Both the position numbers and the translations under genes were made by a program. DNA of 7,414 bases, taken from Bdellovibrio sp. GTDB lineage: Bacteria; Myxococcota; SpSt-1050. Shown here piece by piece: positions 1 through 6,919 of the stretch. Numbering within the stretch: position 1 is the first letter of the stretch; each line of letters opens with the position of its first letter. The notes beneath the pieces are model-generated. The model searched no databases and was not told the DNA's origin. It worked only from the letters and a program-made list of their open reading frames with translations. The stretch is from positions 1 to 7,414 of the forward strand of contig DYEF01000067.1 in NCBI GenBank assembly GCA_020725805.1, given 5' to 3'.

Positions 1-33
1 AATCAATAATCCCTGCTCTCATACACTCTAAAA

Positions 34-53
34 ATACCAAAATTTTGGGGTAT
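34..53. repeat. palindrome CCAAAATTTTGG with ATACC/GGTAT flanks
   Basis: Bases 37-48 read CCAAAATTTTGG, a perfect 12-bp palindrome. The wider segment also has the inverted pair ATACC (34-38) and GGTAT (49-53). It lies about 65 bp upstream of the probable -35 box of the M16 gene. It could be an operator for a dimeric regulator or a remnant of an upstream terminator, but no T-run follows directly. Function is inferred from shape and position only. Confidence 0.3.
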
Positions 54-116
54 ATTCAGGTTTTTATTTACCTGCGGGGTACTGATAGACGGGGAATTTT
101 ATTGTCTTGCTTGTTC

Positions 117-144
117 TTGACTTTGGGCTTTTAGGGGATAATAT
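117..144 (+). promoter_or_regulatory. probable sigma70-type promoter of the M16 protease gene
   Basis: TTGACT at 117-122 matches the TTGACA -35 consensus in five of six bases. Two overlapping -10 candidates follow: TAATAT at 139-144 (16-bp spacer, four of six matches) and GATAAT at 137-142 (five of six, but only a 14-bp spacer). Transcription would start near 150, leaving a short leader that contains the ribosome binding site. The match is by eye, and such AT-rich motifs arise by chance. Confidence 0.4.
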
Positions 145-160
145 TAAGACTCTTTTTTTG

Positions 161-169
161 AAGGTGGAG
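161..169 (+). promoter_or_regulatory. ribosome binding site of the M16 protease gene
   Basis: AAGGTGGAG at 161-169 is purine-rich and resembles AGGAGG with one insertion. It sits just before the ATG at 172. It supports that start over the internal Met codons further downstream, which would lose the lipoprotein signal peptide. Confidence 0.6.
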
Positions 170-171
170 TT

Positions 172-2895
172 ATGAGATTTTTGCTTTTAGGTCTCTTTCT
201 TATTTCCTGTGCAGGCATAATCGGGAATGAGTCCATAAATAAACCGGCTGCAGATTCAAGACAGAAAGACCTGATGTCTGTACCAAACAAAGAGGAGAAG
301 AAGATTATGAAGGGAAATGATAATGTATCTCTTTCTTCAATCAAGGGCTTTACTCTTGACAACGGCCTCCAGCTTATTGTCGAGGAAGACCATAGTGCAC
401 CTGTGGTTGCTATACAGGCGTGGGTATCTGTAGGGTCGGCTGATGAAACTGATGATATCGCAGGAGTGGCTCATCTTCATGAACATATGTTGTTTAAGGG
501 GACATCAAAGCGGGGTGTGGGTGAGATTGCAAAGATAATCGAGGAGAACGGAGGAGATATAAATGCGTGGACTTCATTCGATGATACTGTCTATCATATA
601 GTAATGCCGTCCGAAAAATATGAAATGGGGCTTGATATTATTGCCGATGTCATTATGAATTCAGCATTCGACCCCAAGGAACTTGCGAAGGAGAAAGAGG
701 TTGTGCTGGAGGAGATCAGACAGAACAGGGATATTCCGCAACGCAGACTTATCGATGAACTCTTTTCACTGAGTTATGAGATACATCCGTATAAAAGACC
801 TGTTATCGGTTATGCCGATTCAGTAAGAAAGATAACCAGACAGAAGATATATGAATTCTATAAGAAGTTCTATGTGCCGCAGAATATTGTCCTTGTCGTT
901 GCAGGGGATGTCTCTGCTGCCAGTATATATTCACGTGTTCAGAATCTCTTTTCGGCCTTTAAGGGGACAAAACCTGTCTCTGAGAGAAGAGCGGAACCAC
1001 AGCAAAACGTTCCCAGAATAAAGATTGTAAAGGACAAATTTATCGAGGCTCAGATAGGTATTGCTTTCCATATCTCCAGTATATCTGAGGAAGATACGGT
1101 CGTTCTGGACCTGCTCTCGGTCCTTTTAGGCGGTTCCCAGTCTGCAAAACTCAGGGAGACTCTGGTTGTGGATAAGACACTTGCAACAGATATATTTGCC
1201 TATTCCTATACACCAAAGGACAAGGGTCTGTTTATAATTGGTGCGGGGCTTCCGTTTTCCAATATTCCGGATGCCTTCAGGGAGATTTTCGAGATTATTC
1301 TTAAGTATAAATTCGAAAAATTCTCATCATCGGAAGTAAATAAGGCGATTATTCAGGTAGAAAGCGATGATATCTTTTCTCTTACGACTATGCAGGGCAG
1401 GGCCAGAAAACTGGGATTTTACCAGATGATGACGGGTGATTATGATTACGGGAGCAAGTATCTTAACCGTCTGAGAAGTATTACGCCTGATGAGATAGTA
1501 AAGGTGGCTAAGAAGTATTTTACAAGGGAGAATATGTCTGTGGTTCTGCTCCTCCCCGATACAGTTTCTGAGCAGATCCTCTCCGAAGAGCAGATACTCA
1601 ATATGTTTTCAAAGACTGAAGATTTTTATCGCAGGAGAGCAGAGGAGAAGGACCCGGGCAGACAGATTTACAAGAAGGTTTTGAAAAACGGGATGACTTT
1701 GATAATGGAGAAGAATCACAGACTTCCCGTCGTCTCCCTGAGGGCGGTCAGTCTGGGCGGGGTCAGATATGAGAATGAGAAGAATGCCGGCATAAGCAAC
1801 TTTGTGGCGAGGATGCTCACAAGGGGCAATAGTTCGATGAATACATTTCAGATAATGAGAGTTATTGATAATATAGGAGGGTCAATAAGCGGATACTCCG
1901 GCAAAAATTCACTTGGTCTCAGGGCCGAGTTTCTGAGCAAATATCAGGATACGGGTTTCAAGATATTTCTGGACTGTCTGTTCAAATCAGAGTTCAGCGA
2001 AGAGCAGATGGAAAAGGAGAGAAGGCTCATTCTTGAAGATATAAAGAACCGTGAGGATGACCTGGCCTTTCAGGCTGTACAGCTCTTCCTGAACACATTA
2101 TATACAACACATCCTTACAGATATGATATTCTGGGTAATGAGAGCAGTATTTCAAAACTCACAAGAAATGATTTGCTGAATTTTTACCGTAAAATCATTG
2201 TCCCAAAAAATGTCGTTCTGGCTGTTGTAGGAGATATAGAGCCTTCTCTTGTGGAGCAGATGGTCGAGGAATATATTCAGGATATTCCTGATAAGGAGTT
2301 CATACCGCTGAAGCTCGAGTCTGAGAAGATTCCAACAGAGGTCAGAAAACAGATTATCTACAAGGAGAAGGAGCAGGCACATATTGTGATAGGTTTTTTG
2401 GGGACAACATTATATGACAAGGACCGTTATGTACTCGAACTGCTCTCCGTAATTCTCGGCGGACAGAGTGGCAGGTTCTTTGTTGACCTCAGAGACAAGA
2501 AATCGCTTGCATATACTGTCTCTGCATTCAATGTAGAAGGCATGGAAAGAGGGTATTTTGCTATTTATCTCTCCTGTGCACATCACAAGGTAAAAATTTC
2601 GGAAGAGGCAATATTCGAGGAGATATCTAAACTAAGAAGCGGAGGCGTTCTCGAAGAGGAGCTTGAAAAGGCAAAGAATTATCTCATAGGGATTCACGCA
2701 ATCGAGATGCAGGAATACTCTCTGAGGGCACATCTGTATTCACTCGATGAACTGTACGGACTCGGGTATGATTTTCATAATAAGTATGCAGACCTGATAA
2801 GATCCGTAACCATAAGTGATGTTAAAAATATCATTAATAAATATTTTACCCCTGAAAACGCTGTGGTTGCTGTAATAAGGTCTCAGGTCAGGTAG
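172..2895 (+). CDS. M16 family zinc metallopeptidase, two fused M16 halves, predicted lipoprotein
   Basis: This 907-residue protein is a single-chain M16 (pitrilysin/processing-peptidase type) protease. It starts with a lipoprotein signal, MRFLLLGLFLISC, with lipobox LISC and Cys13 as the lipidated residue. Ala at +2 would fit outer-membrane sorting by the E. coli rule. A charged linker runs to about residue 55. The first half carries the inverse zinc motif HLHEH at 101-105, with Glu181 (in VVLEEI) as likely third ligand 76 residues later. Its M16_C-like part begins near FYVPQNIVLVVAGD (233 on). The second half starts near 504 (LKNGMTLIME). The zinc-motif position there reads NFVAR (543-547), so it is catalytically dead, but it has the substrate-binding Arg774 and Tyr781 pair (LR...LAY). 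The equivalent first-half positions are Val332 and Thr339. The active half plus Arg/Tyr half is thus the M16B subunit pair joined in one chain. It probably degrades peptides or misfolded proteins in the envelope; the substrate is unknown. It overlaps the convergent gene by 8 bp. Confidence 0.95.
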   Translation: MRFLLLGLFLISCAGIIGNESINKPAADSRQKDLMSVPNKEEKKIMKGNDNVSLSSIKGFTLDNGLQLIVEEDHSAPVVAIQAWVSVGSADETDDIAGVAHLHEHMLFKGTSKRGVGEIAKIIEENGGDINAWTSFDDTVYHIVMPSEKYEMGLDIIADVIMNSAFDPKELAKEKEVVLEEIRQNRDIPQRRLIDELFSLSYEIHPYKRPVIGYADSVRKITRQKIYEFYKKFYVPQNIVLVVAGDVSAASIYSRVQNLFSAFKGTKPVSERRAEPQQNVPRIKIVKDKFIEAQIGIAFHISSISEEDTVVLDLLSVLLGGSQSAKLRETLVVDKTLATDIFAYSYTPKDKGLFIIGAGLPFSNIPDAFREIFEIILKYKFEKFSSSEVNKAIIQVESDDIFSLTTMQGRARKLGFYQMMTGDYDYGSKYLNRLRSITPDEIVKVAKKYFTRENMSVVLLLPDTVSEQILSEEQILNMFSKTEDFYRRRAEEKDPGRQIYKKVLKNGMTLIMEKNHRLPVVSLRAVSLGGVRYENEKNAGISNFVARMLTRGNSSMNTFQIMRVIDNIGGSISGYSGKNSLGLRAEFLSKYQDTGFKIFLDCLFKSEFSEEQMEKERRLILEDIKNREDDLAFQAVQLFLNTLYTTHPYRYDILGNESSISKLTRNDLLNFYRKIIVPKNVVLAVVGDIEPSLVEQMVEEYIQDIPDKEFIPLKLESEKIPTEVRKQIIYKEKEQAHIVIGFLGTTLYDKDRYVLELLSVILGGQSGRFFVDLRDKKSLAYTVSAFNVEGMERGYFAIYLSCAHHKVKISEEAIFEEISKLRSGGVLEEELEKAKNYLIGIHAIEMQEYSLRAHLYSLDELYGLGYDFHNKYADLIRSVTISDVKNIINKYFTPENAVVAVIRSQVR

Positions 2896-3490
2896 AGAGT
2901 AATGCTGAAAGGGGAAGTTCCTGCTTCACATCCTGCAGGATAAGCCTGTTGCCGCTTGTTTTCCCTCTCAGAAAGAGTATTGCAGACGACTCTGTCCTGA
3001 AGGAATATTCCATACCCGTAATGTCGCCTTGCATATCGAAGTATTTCATAAATGTATATCTTGCCAGCCTTTCAAGTACCTCAGGTTTTATATTCATTGT
3101 AAAATTCTTCTCCTGCGGTGTGTATAAAACAAGCGGAAACTCTGACCTGCTCAGCTTGAGAGTTAGTTCTGTTTCAAGGTCGCCGAAATAGAGAGGGTCT
3201 ATCATTGAAAAGGCCCTTACGGCAATTACCGGACTGTTTCCGCATTTTATTGATACCTCTTTCTGTCTGTCGGTTGCAAAATGCAGATATTCGATACCGG
3301 AATGCATGATAAGAAACGGCAGGAGTATGTTGTATTCAGAATCATTTTTGGGAATAAAGGACTCAATTTTATAAAAATTCTTCTCTTTCAGGATATAGAG
3401 TGTTTTGCAGTATGAACACAGAAAAAGATATTCATCCTTTGCTCCGCTGAGTGTATTTCTGCATTCCTTGCATCTGAGCGATATAATCAC
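2888..3490 (-). CDS. zinc-ribbon protein without membrane segment, last gene of the operon
   Basis: This 200-residue protein begins with a zinc ribbon: CKEC (Cys7, Cys10) and CSYC (Cys25, Cys28). The rest is mixed alpha/beta with no obvious membrane span or signal peptide, so it is likely cytoplasmic. It follows the layout of the two zinc-ribbon genes upstream: a hydrophobic strand ending in Pro-Phe (ILLPF, 55-59), then a segment like their PAI/PAV region (SPVIAVRAFSMIDPL, 86-100), then a late hydrophobic strand (AILFL, 170-174). I infer a divergent paralogue that lost the membrane anchor; similarity is weaker than between the other two. Its GTG start is set by AGGAG five bases upstream, which overlaps the previous stop codon. 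It ends inside the 3' end of the M16 gene on the other strand (8-bp overlap). Function unknown; the ribbon could bind nucleic acid or a protein partner. Confidence 0.85.
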   Translation of the reverse strand: MIISLRCKECRNTLSGAKDEYLFLCSYCKTLYILKEKNFYKIESFIPKNDSEYNILLPFLIMHSGIEYLHFATDRQKEVSIKCGNSPVIAVRAFSMIDPLYFGDLETELTLKLSRSEFPLVLYTPQEKNFTMNIKPEVLERLARYTFMKYFDMQGDITGMEYSFRTESSAILFLRGKTSGNRLILQDVKQELPLSALLST

Positions 3491-3495
3491 TGTTG

Positions 3496-3501
3496 CTCCT
3501 A
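3496..3501 (-). promoter_or_regulatory. Shine-Dalgarno site TAGGAG overlapping the upstream stop codon
   Basis: On the minus strand TAGGAG covers 3501-3496. Its first three bases are the TAG stop of the 349-residue gene, and five bases separate it from the GTG start at 3490-3488. This strong site fixes the non-ATG start of the 200-residue gene and suggests that ribosomes finishing the upstream gene re-initiate here. Confidence 0.7.
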
Positions 3502-4548
3502 AAGGTTTTTCTTCCGGTAACTGATTATTGAATCTTCGATTATCTTAAAAACCGGCCTGAGGATTTTTTCGATGAAAGTCGTCTCCGGAATATTGAGTTT
3601 GTTGATTTCCACCTTCTCCCTTTCTATAACGATCTCGCCGTAGTTTCTGTAGAATATCCACGCCATATAAATAAACGTAATCAGAAGAAATACAAAAGTC
3701 CCGAAGACGGGAAGTGTATATACAGGCATCAGGATTATTCCTCCCACAAAGCTTGTGAGCAGAAACTTTCCGATACCGCCTGTGAATAGGGCGGTAAAGA
3801 ATGCCGCAGCGGCCATCGGGATAAAGCGGTTATTCTCTGCCTCAGGCGCTATACCGTATATTATACTGCCGCTGACAGCGTCAATTGAATAGTGGTATAT
3901 GTTTTTTCTGTATTTGAGGACAACCCTTATGACAGGGTAATATACAATAATGCAGTTTTCCGTGATTATTTCTGTCTTTATGTTCTCATTGTGTGTCATA
4001 AAATGCAGATTGATTTCATCTTTGGGAACAGATGAAATGTCCGGCCTGAGCATTATGCCTTCGCCTTCTGATTTTTCTCCCGCCGGTCTCAGCCTGTTTC
4101 TGTTATTGAGTATATGGTCGGTCCCGATATTCATTGTCCCCCAGCCGGAGAGCTTTACAGCGGGGATAAGTGTCTTGAATGCAGATTTTATTACCCTTGT
4201 GTCTTCTGTCTTTTCCTGTGTAAGACGGTCTTTTTCTTCTATAATATGTTCGCCGCATCTGAATCCGGTAGTGTAAATGAAAGGTATATAATAAAGAGTT
4301 CTTGATACTATCCGTGATTTCGGGATAAAATCACCGGCGATCAGGTAATGTCTCAGTTTCGACAGAAGTATGGAAGTCGTATCTTTTGTGCCAAAGCTTG
4401 GTTCCATAATGTATGACGGCAGGTGATTTTCGATTTTTATCAGAACCGGTGTCTGGCAGTGAGAGCAACTGGTTATTTCGTCCGTATTACTCATCTTTAT
4501 GGCAGCCCCGCACTCAGGACATTTTGCTGTTTTGGTCCTCAGATACAT
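3499..4548 (-). CDS. zinc-ribbon membrane protein, third gene of the operon
   Basis: This 349-residue protein has an N-terminal zinc ribbon, CPEC (Cys10, Cys13) and CSHC (Cys28, Cys31). A soluble domain follows (about 40-235), then a hydrophobic region at about 242-300 that can hold two or three membrane spans, and a basic C-terminal tail ending RKKNL. The soluble domain has the landmarks YIMEP (46-50), YYIPF (86-90), LIPAV (127-131) and a late block IVYYPVIRVVLKY...YSIDAVSGSI (201-229). The same landmarks occur in order in the 247-residue gene upstream, so the two are paralogues. From memory, this layout (zinc ribbon, xYxPFW-like strand, YPLxxVxYxYxGxxYxxxIDGxTG block) is seen in poorly characterised bacterial zinc-ribbon membrane proteins, and the final block recalls B. 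subtilis YdjG. I cannot verify that here. No signal peptide is visible, so the ribbon is probably cytoplasmic. It overlaps the upstream gene by 35 bp. SD GAGG lies six bases before the ATG. Confidence 0.9.
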   Translation of the reverse strand: MYLRTKTAKCPECGAAIKMSNTDEITSCSHCQTPVLIKIENHLPSYIMEPSFGTKDTTSILLSKLRHYLIAGDFIPKSRIVSRTLYYIPFIYTTGFRCGEHIIEEKDRLTQEKTEDTRVIKSAFKTLIPAVKLSGWGTMNIGTDHILNNRNRLRPAGEKSEGEGIMLRPDISSVPKDEINLHFMTHNENIKTEIITENCIIVYYPVIRVVLKYRKNIYHYSIDAVSGSIIYGIAPEAENNRFIPMAAAAFFTALFTGGIGKFLLTSFVGGIILMPVYTLPVFGTFVFLLITFIYMAWIFYRNYGEIVIEREKVEINKLNIPETTFIEKILRPVFKIIEDSIISYRKKNL

Positions 4549-5257
4549 AAATATCCTCGATAAGCCTGAAAATTGACGGGAAAAAGAACCATATAACCAA
4601 AAGGGTTGATATGGCCAGAATGAAACTCACGAGAAATGATTCGAAGGCAAAAAATTCTATGAAGAGCAGAAATGCCGTTATGATAAAGACATAGATGTAT
4701 GCCTTTTCGCGGACGGTATCCCTCTGAACAGGCAGTATGTCAGCATATATTTCCTCAGAGAATCCGTCGATAAGAAGCCTGTATTCCTGACCCAGATATT
4801 TGTATGTTACGAAGATCAGGGGGTAATAGATGAGGTTTACTTTCCTGTCCTTGATTTCATCGGGTTCTATCTCCGGCTCCAGAATCCTGTAATCGCCGGT
4901 CTTTGCTTCATCGTAGAAGACAAGCTCTCCGCCTTTGAATCTGAGGCCGGAAATTAGATTGAAATTCGAATCTTTTATTGCCGGTATCAGCTGATTCTGG
5001 TTTTCTTCTCTGTAAAAAGGAAATAGTACTGCATCTTTTTCGGCAATGTGTATTTCGCCCGTATACCCCTTCTTGAGAAAGAAGTTTTTGATAATCAGCT
5101 CGGCCTTCTGAGAGTCTGCAACCGGTCTGAGGATATATCTCAGGCCCGAACTCAGCGGGAAGATAAATACCGAGGCCCTGCAGTATTCGCAGGTGATAAA
5201 TACATCATCAGTTTCTGTCCTGATTTCTCCGCCGCAATGGGAACATCTTGCAAGCAT
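4514..5257 (-). CDS. zinc-ribbon membrane protein, second gene of the operon
   Basis: This 247-residue protein starts with a zinc ribbon, CSHC (Cys5, Cys8) and CEYC (Cys23, Cys26). A soluble domain runs from about 35 to 178, followed by two likely membrane spans (about 185-203 and 207-226) and a short hydrophilic tail. Shared landmarks with the next gene are YILRP (41-45), VLFPF (77-81), LIPAI (90-94) and the block LIYYPLIFVTYKY...LLIDGFSEEI (142-170). It is the shorter of the two membrane-anchored paralogues. Its ATG overlaps the stop of the SpoIID-domain gene in TGATG. The SD candidate AAAAGG lies seven bases upstream, inside that gene. Both features argue for coupled translation with the glycan hydrolase. 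The C-terminal codons overlap the start of the next gene by 35 bp. Function unknown; a membrane-linked scaffold or sensor with a cytoplasmic zinc ribbon would fit, by inference only. Confidence 0.9.
   Translation of the reverse strand: MLARCSHCGGEIRTETDDVFITCEYCRASVFIFPLSSGLRYILRPVADSQKAELIIKNFFLKKGYTGEIHIAEKDAVLFPFYREENQNQLIPAIKDSNFNLISGLRFKGGELVFYDEAKTGDYRILEPEIEPDEIKDRKVNLIYYPLIFVTYKYLGQEYRLLIDGFSEEIYADILPVQRDTVREKAYIYVFIITAFLLFIEFFAFESFLVSFILAISTLLVIWFFFPSIFRLIEDIYVSEDQNSKMS
4555..4558 (-). promoter_or_regulatory. Shine-Dalgarno site GAGG for the 349-residue gene
   Basis: On the minus strand GAGG (4558-4555) lies six bases before the ATG at 4548-4546 and inside the upstream coding region. 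It supports the start that creates the 35-bp overlap. Any later start would delete part of the first CxxC of the zinc ribbon. Confidence 0.6.
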
Positions 5258-6876
5258 CAGTATACCTTTTCAATTCTGACATTTTTATAATAATGAAGCA
5301 GAATATCCGGGAAGGATTTTCCTTTTTCCGCCATACCAATCGCCCCGGTCTGACACATCCCGACTCCGTGTCCCCAGCCACCGCCCGTGAATATCAGGCT
5401 TATAAGCTTTCCTTCCTGATTCTTCTTCTTCTCGATAACCATAAGACCGCTCTTCAGACCTCCGAACAACTGTCTGATATTATACTCCGTATCGATATAA
5501 TATTTCTTGTCACCGGATATTATAGATATACCTTTTATCCTTCCGGATTTTCCTCTTCCCTCTATGCTTATATCACTAATGCCGTCGATATCAAATCTTT
5601 TTTTGACCAGTCTCAGGAGTTCTTCGTAATAAATCTCGGTCTTCCATCTGTATGCCTTCTTGTTGTTAAATGTGGATACGGCGCAGTAGCTCTCGTCAGC
5701 AGTGTACAGAAATTCCTCAATATTATCATCTGAAATTCCATTAAGGTATTTTTTGAAAAAATCACTGCTTTCGTCTGCATCGGGTGATGGCACCAGATAG
5801 GGTTCCGGGTGTTCGTTCCAGACGATGTTGTTGTCTTCGCTAAAGCCTCCGCAATTACTCGAATATACTGCCCTAACAAATCTCTTCTCAAACAGCATTA
5901 CCTGCCCGTATGTATCAATTATTGCCCTGTCTGTCTGTGGTGTATAACTGTTTGTGCCGTTGTATACCTGACAGTGTTGTGTGGCACAGAGAAGATATGG
6001 TGTTGCAGGGTGACGGTGTCCGATAGCTGATAATATCTCTGTTCTTGCCGCAACGGCCTGTGCCCTGAGTGCCTCCGGCGGGGCTGAGGCATATATTTCG
6101 GAAGGGAGAATCCCCCTCAAAAGCTCCTCGAGGTCAACTCTGTTTACTGCCGCAAGACTGCCATCTGCCTCGAACGTAAAATAAAAATCTCCGTTGAACA
6201 GACCGTATGTCGATTTTTTTGTCTCGTCTGAGAGTGAAAGCCTCTCCTTCTCCTGTCTGACCCATACTATGTTTTTGACCTCAACTACCTTGTTATTATC
6301 CCTTATATTGATTTTCAGCCTGCCGGAGGGGTGTTTTCTGAGGACAGGGAGCAGAAATGTTCTTATTCTGTGCTTTTCGAATATTTCGGATATCAGAGGG
6401 TCGGCCTCTTCTTTCTTTGCAAATGTGGCTATCGAAATATAATACTGCCTGTTGTCGTATACCTTTCCCTTGAGTCCGAATACAGAGCCCACAATAATAT
6501 TTTCTGTCTTAAAACCCAGTACTCTGAGATTCTCCTCGGATTTTGCAAGTGTCTCCTTGTCATTGAAGTTTACTCTGTCTGCTATGAGTTTGTAGGCAAC
6601 TTCACCCTTTGTGCAATCTGTCTTTTCAACAACGATATCTCTGGCTTTAATAGTCCTGATTTTGCCGTTCTCCTTATATTCGACTCTGAAATTACCCTTA
6701 GACGAGATGTTATATGAATTGTGCTGGTTTGAAATAAGAATTGATGTTACAGGGATATTCCTGCTGCTGAATCTGATTGCGTGAAAGTAGTGTGTGGCAA
6801 TCTCGAAATCGAGTTCGTCGGCATAGAGTTCATTCAACAGAGATAAAATAAATGTTATAAGCAGTATCTTTCTCAT
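5257..6876 (-). CDS. secreted SpoIID/LytB-domain peptidoglycan hydrolase with SPOR-like segment
   Basis: This 539-residue protein has a Sec signal peptide (MRKILLITFILSLLNELYA, likely cut after Ala19). Residues 20-135 are not recognised. Residues 138-182 (VYDNRQYYISIATFAKKEEA onward) resemble a SPOR domain, the fold that binds peptide-free glycan. The SpoIID domain covers about 235-539. Its signature is VDLEELLRGILPSEI (247-261), with Glu260 in the place of the catalytic Glu of SpoIID, then PEALRAQAVAARTE (267-280), a Cys/His segment (Cys297, His301, Cys302), SSNCGG (339-344) and the C-terminal GGGWGHGVGMCQTGAIGMA (498-516). SpoIID proteins are lytic transglycosylases that cut glycan strands already stripped of stem peptides. 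In sporulating Firmicutes this serves engulfment, but the domain is also common in non-sporulating diderms, where it is placed in cell separation or wall turnover. It is the first gene of the four-gene operon. No clear Shine-Dalgarno site precedes the ATG. Confidence 0.93.
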   Translation of the reverse strand: MRKILLITFILSLLNELYADELDFEIATHYFHAIRFSSRNIPVTSILISNQHNSYNISSKGNFRVEYKENGKIRTIKARDIVVEKTDCTKGEVAYKLIADRVNFNDKETLAKSEENLRVLGFKTENIIVGSVFGLKGKVYDNRQYYISIATFAKKEEADPLISEIFEKHRIRTFLLPVLRKHPSGRLKINIRDNNKVVEVKNIVWVRQEKERLSLSDETKKSTYGLFNGDFYFTFEADGSLAAVNRVDLEELLRGILPSEIYASAPPEALRAQAVAARTEILSAIGHRHPATPYLLCATQHCQVYNGTNSYTPQTDRAIIDTYGQVMLFEKRFVRAVYSSNCGGFSEDNNIVWNEHPEPYLVPSPDADESSDFFKKYLNGISDDNIEEFLYTADESYCAVSTFNNKKAYRWKTEIYYEELLRLVKKRFDIDGISDISIEGRGKSGRIKGISIISGDKKYYIDTEYNIRQLFGGLKSGLMVIEKKKNQEGKLISLIFTGGGWGHGVGMCQTGAIGMAEKGKSFPDILLHYYKNVRIEKVY

Positions 6877-6893
6877 AAGCAGAATGGGGAAAT

Positions 6894-6919
6894 ATTATAT
6901 AAAAAGCAGGTTTTGGCAA
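6894..6919 (-). promoter_or_regulatory. candidate promoter of the SpoIID/zinc-ribbon operon
   Basis: On the minus strand a perfect TATAAT lies at 6899-6894, and TTGCCA (five of six matches to TTGACA) at 6919-6914. The spacer is only 14 bp, so the -35 assignment is doubtful although the -10 box is perfect. The -10 box ends 17 bp before the ATG, so the leader would be about ten bases with no room for a normal ribosome binding site. The sequence is AT-rich, so chance matches are possible. Confidence 0.4.

Noticed and set aside
3-134. Open frame on the plus strand before the M16 gene, possibly the end of an upstream gene
   Set aside because: About 43 codons are open to a TAG at 132-134, but the translation is low-complexity and unlike any family I know, and the stretch overlaps the likely promoter. 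Without the upstream sequence I cannot support it.
1783-1830. Second zinc-binding site in the C-terminal M16 half
   Set aside because: The aligned position reads NFVAR instead of HxxEH, so neither His nor the catalytic Glu is present.
2152-2382. Minus-strand open frame inside the M16 gene
   Set aside because: It lies fully within the well-supported second M16 half and has a Leu-rich shadow composition and no recognisable motif.
2930-2941. ATCCTGCAGGAT as a transcription terminator
   Set aside because: It is a loopless palindrome within coding sequence and no T-run follows on either strand.
5248-6717. Long open frames on the plus strand opposite the SpoIID-domain gene (for example 5248-5733 and 6331-6717)
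   Set aside because: The minus-strand frame has clear SpoIID motifs from end to end. The plus-strand translations are Cys/Phe/Ser-rich shadow sequences without a domain or good ribosome binding site.
5257-6876. Evidence that the organism forms spores
   Set aside because: The SpoIID/LytB domain is widespread in non-sporulating diderms. No other sporulation gene is in the window, and the M16 lipoprotein and SPOR-like part fit a diderm envelope.
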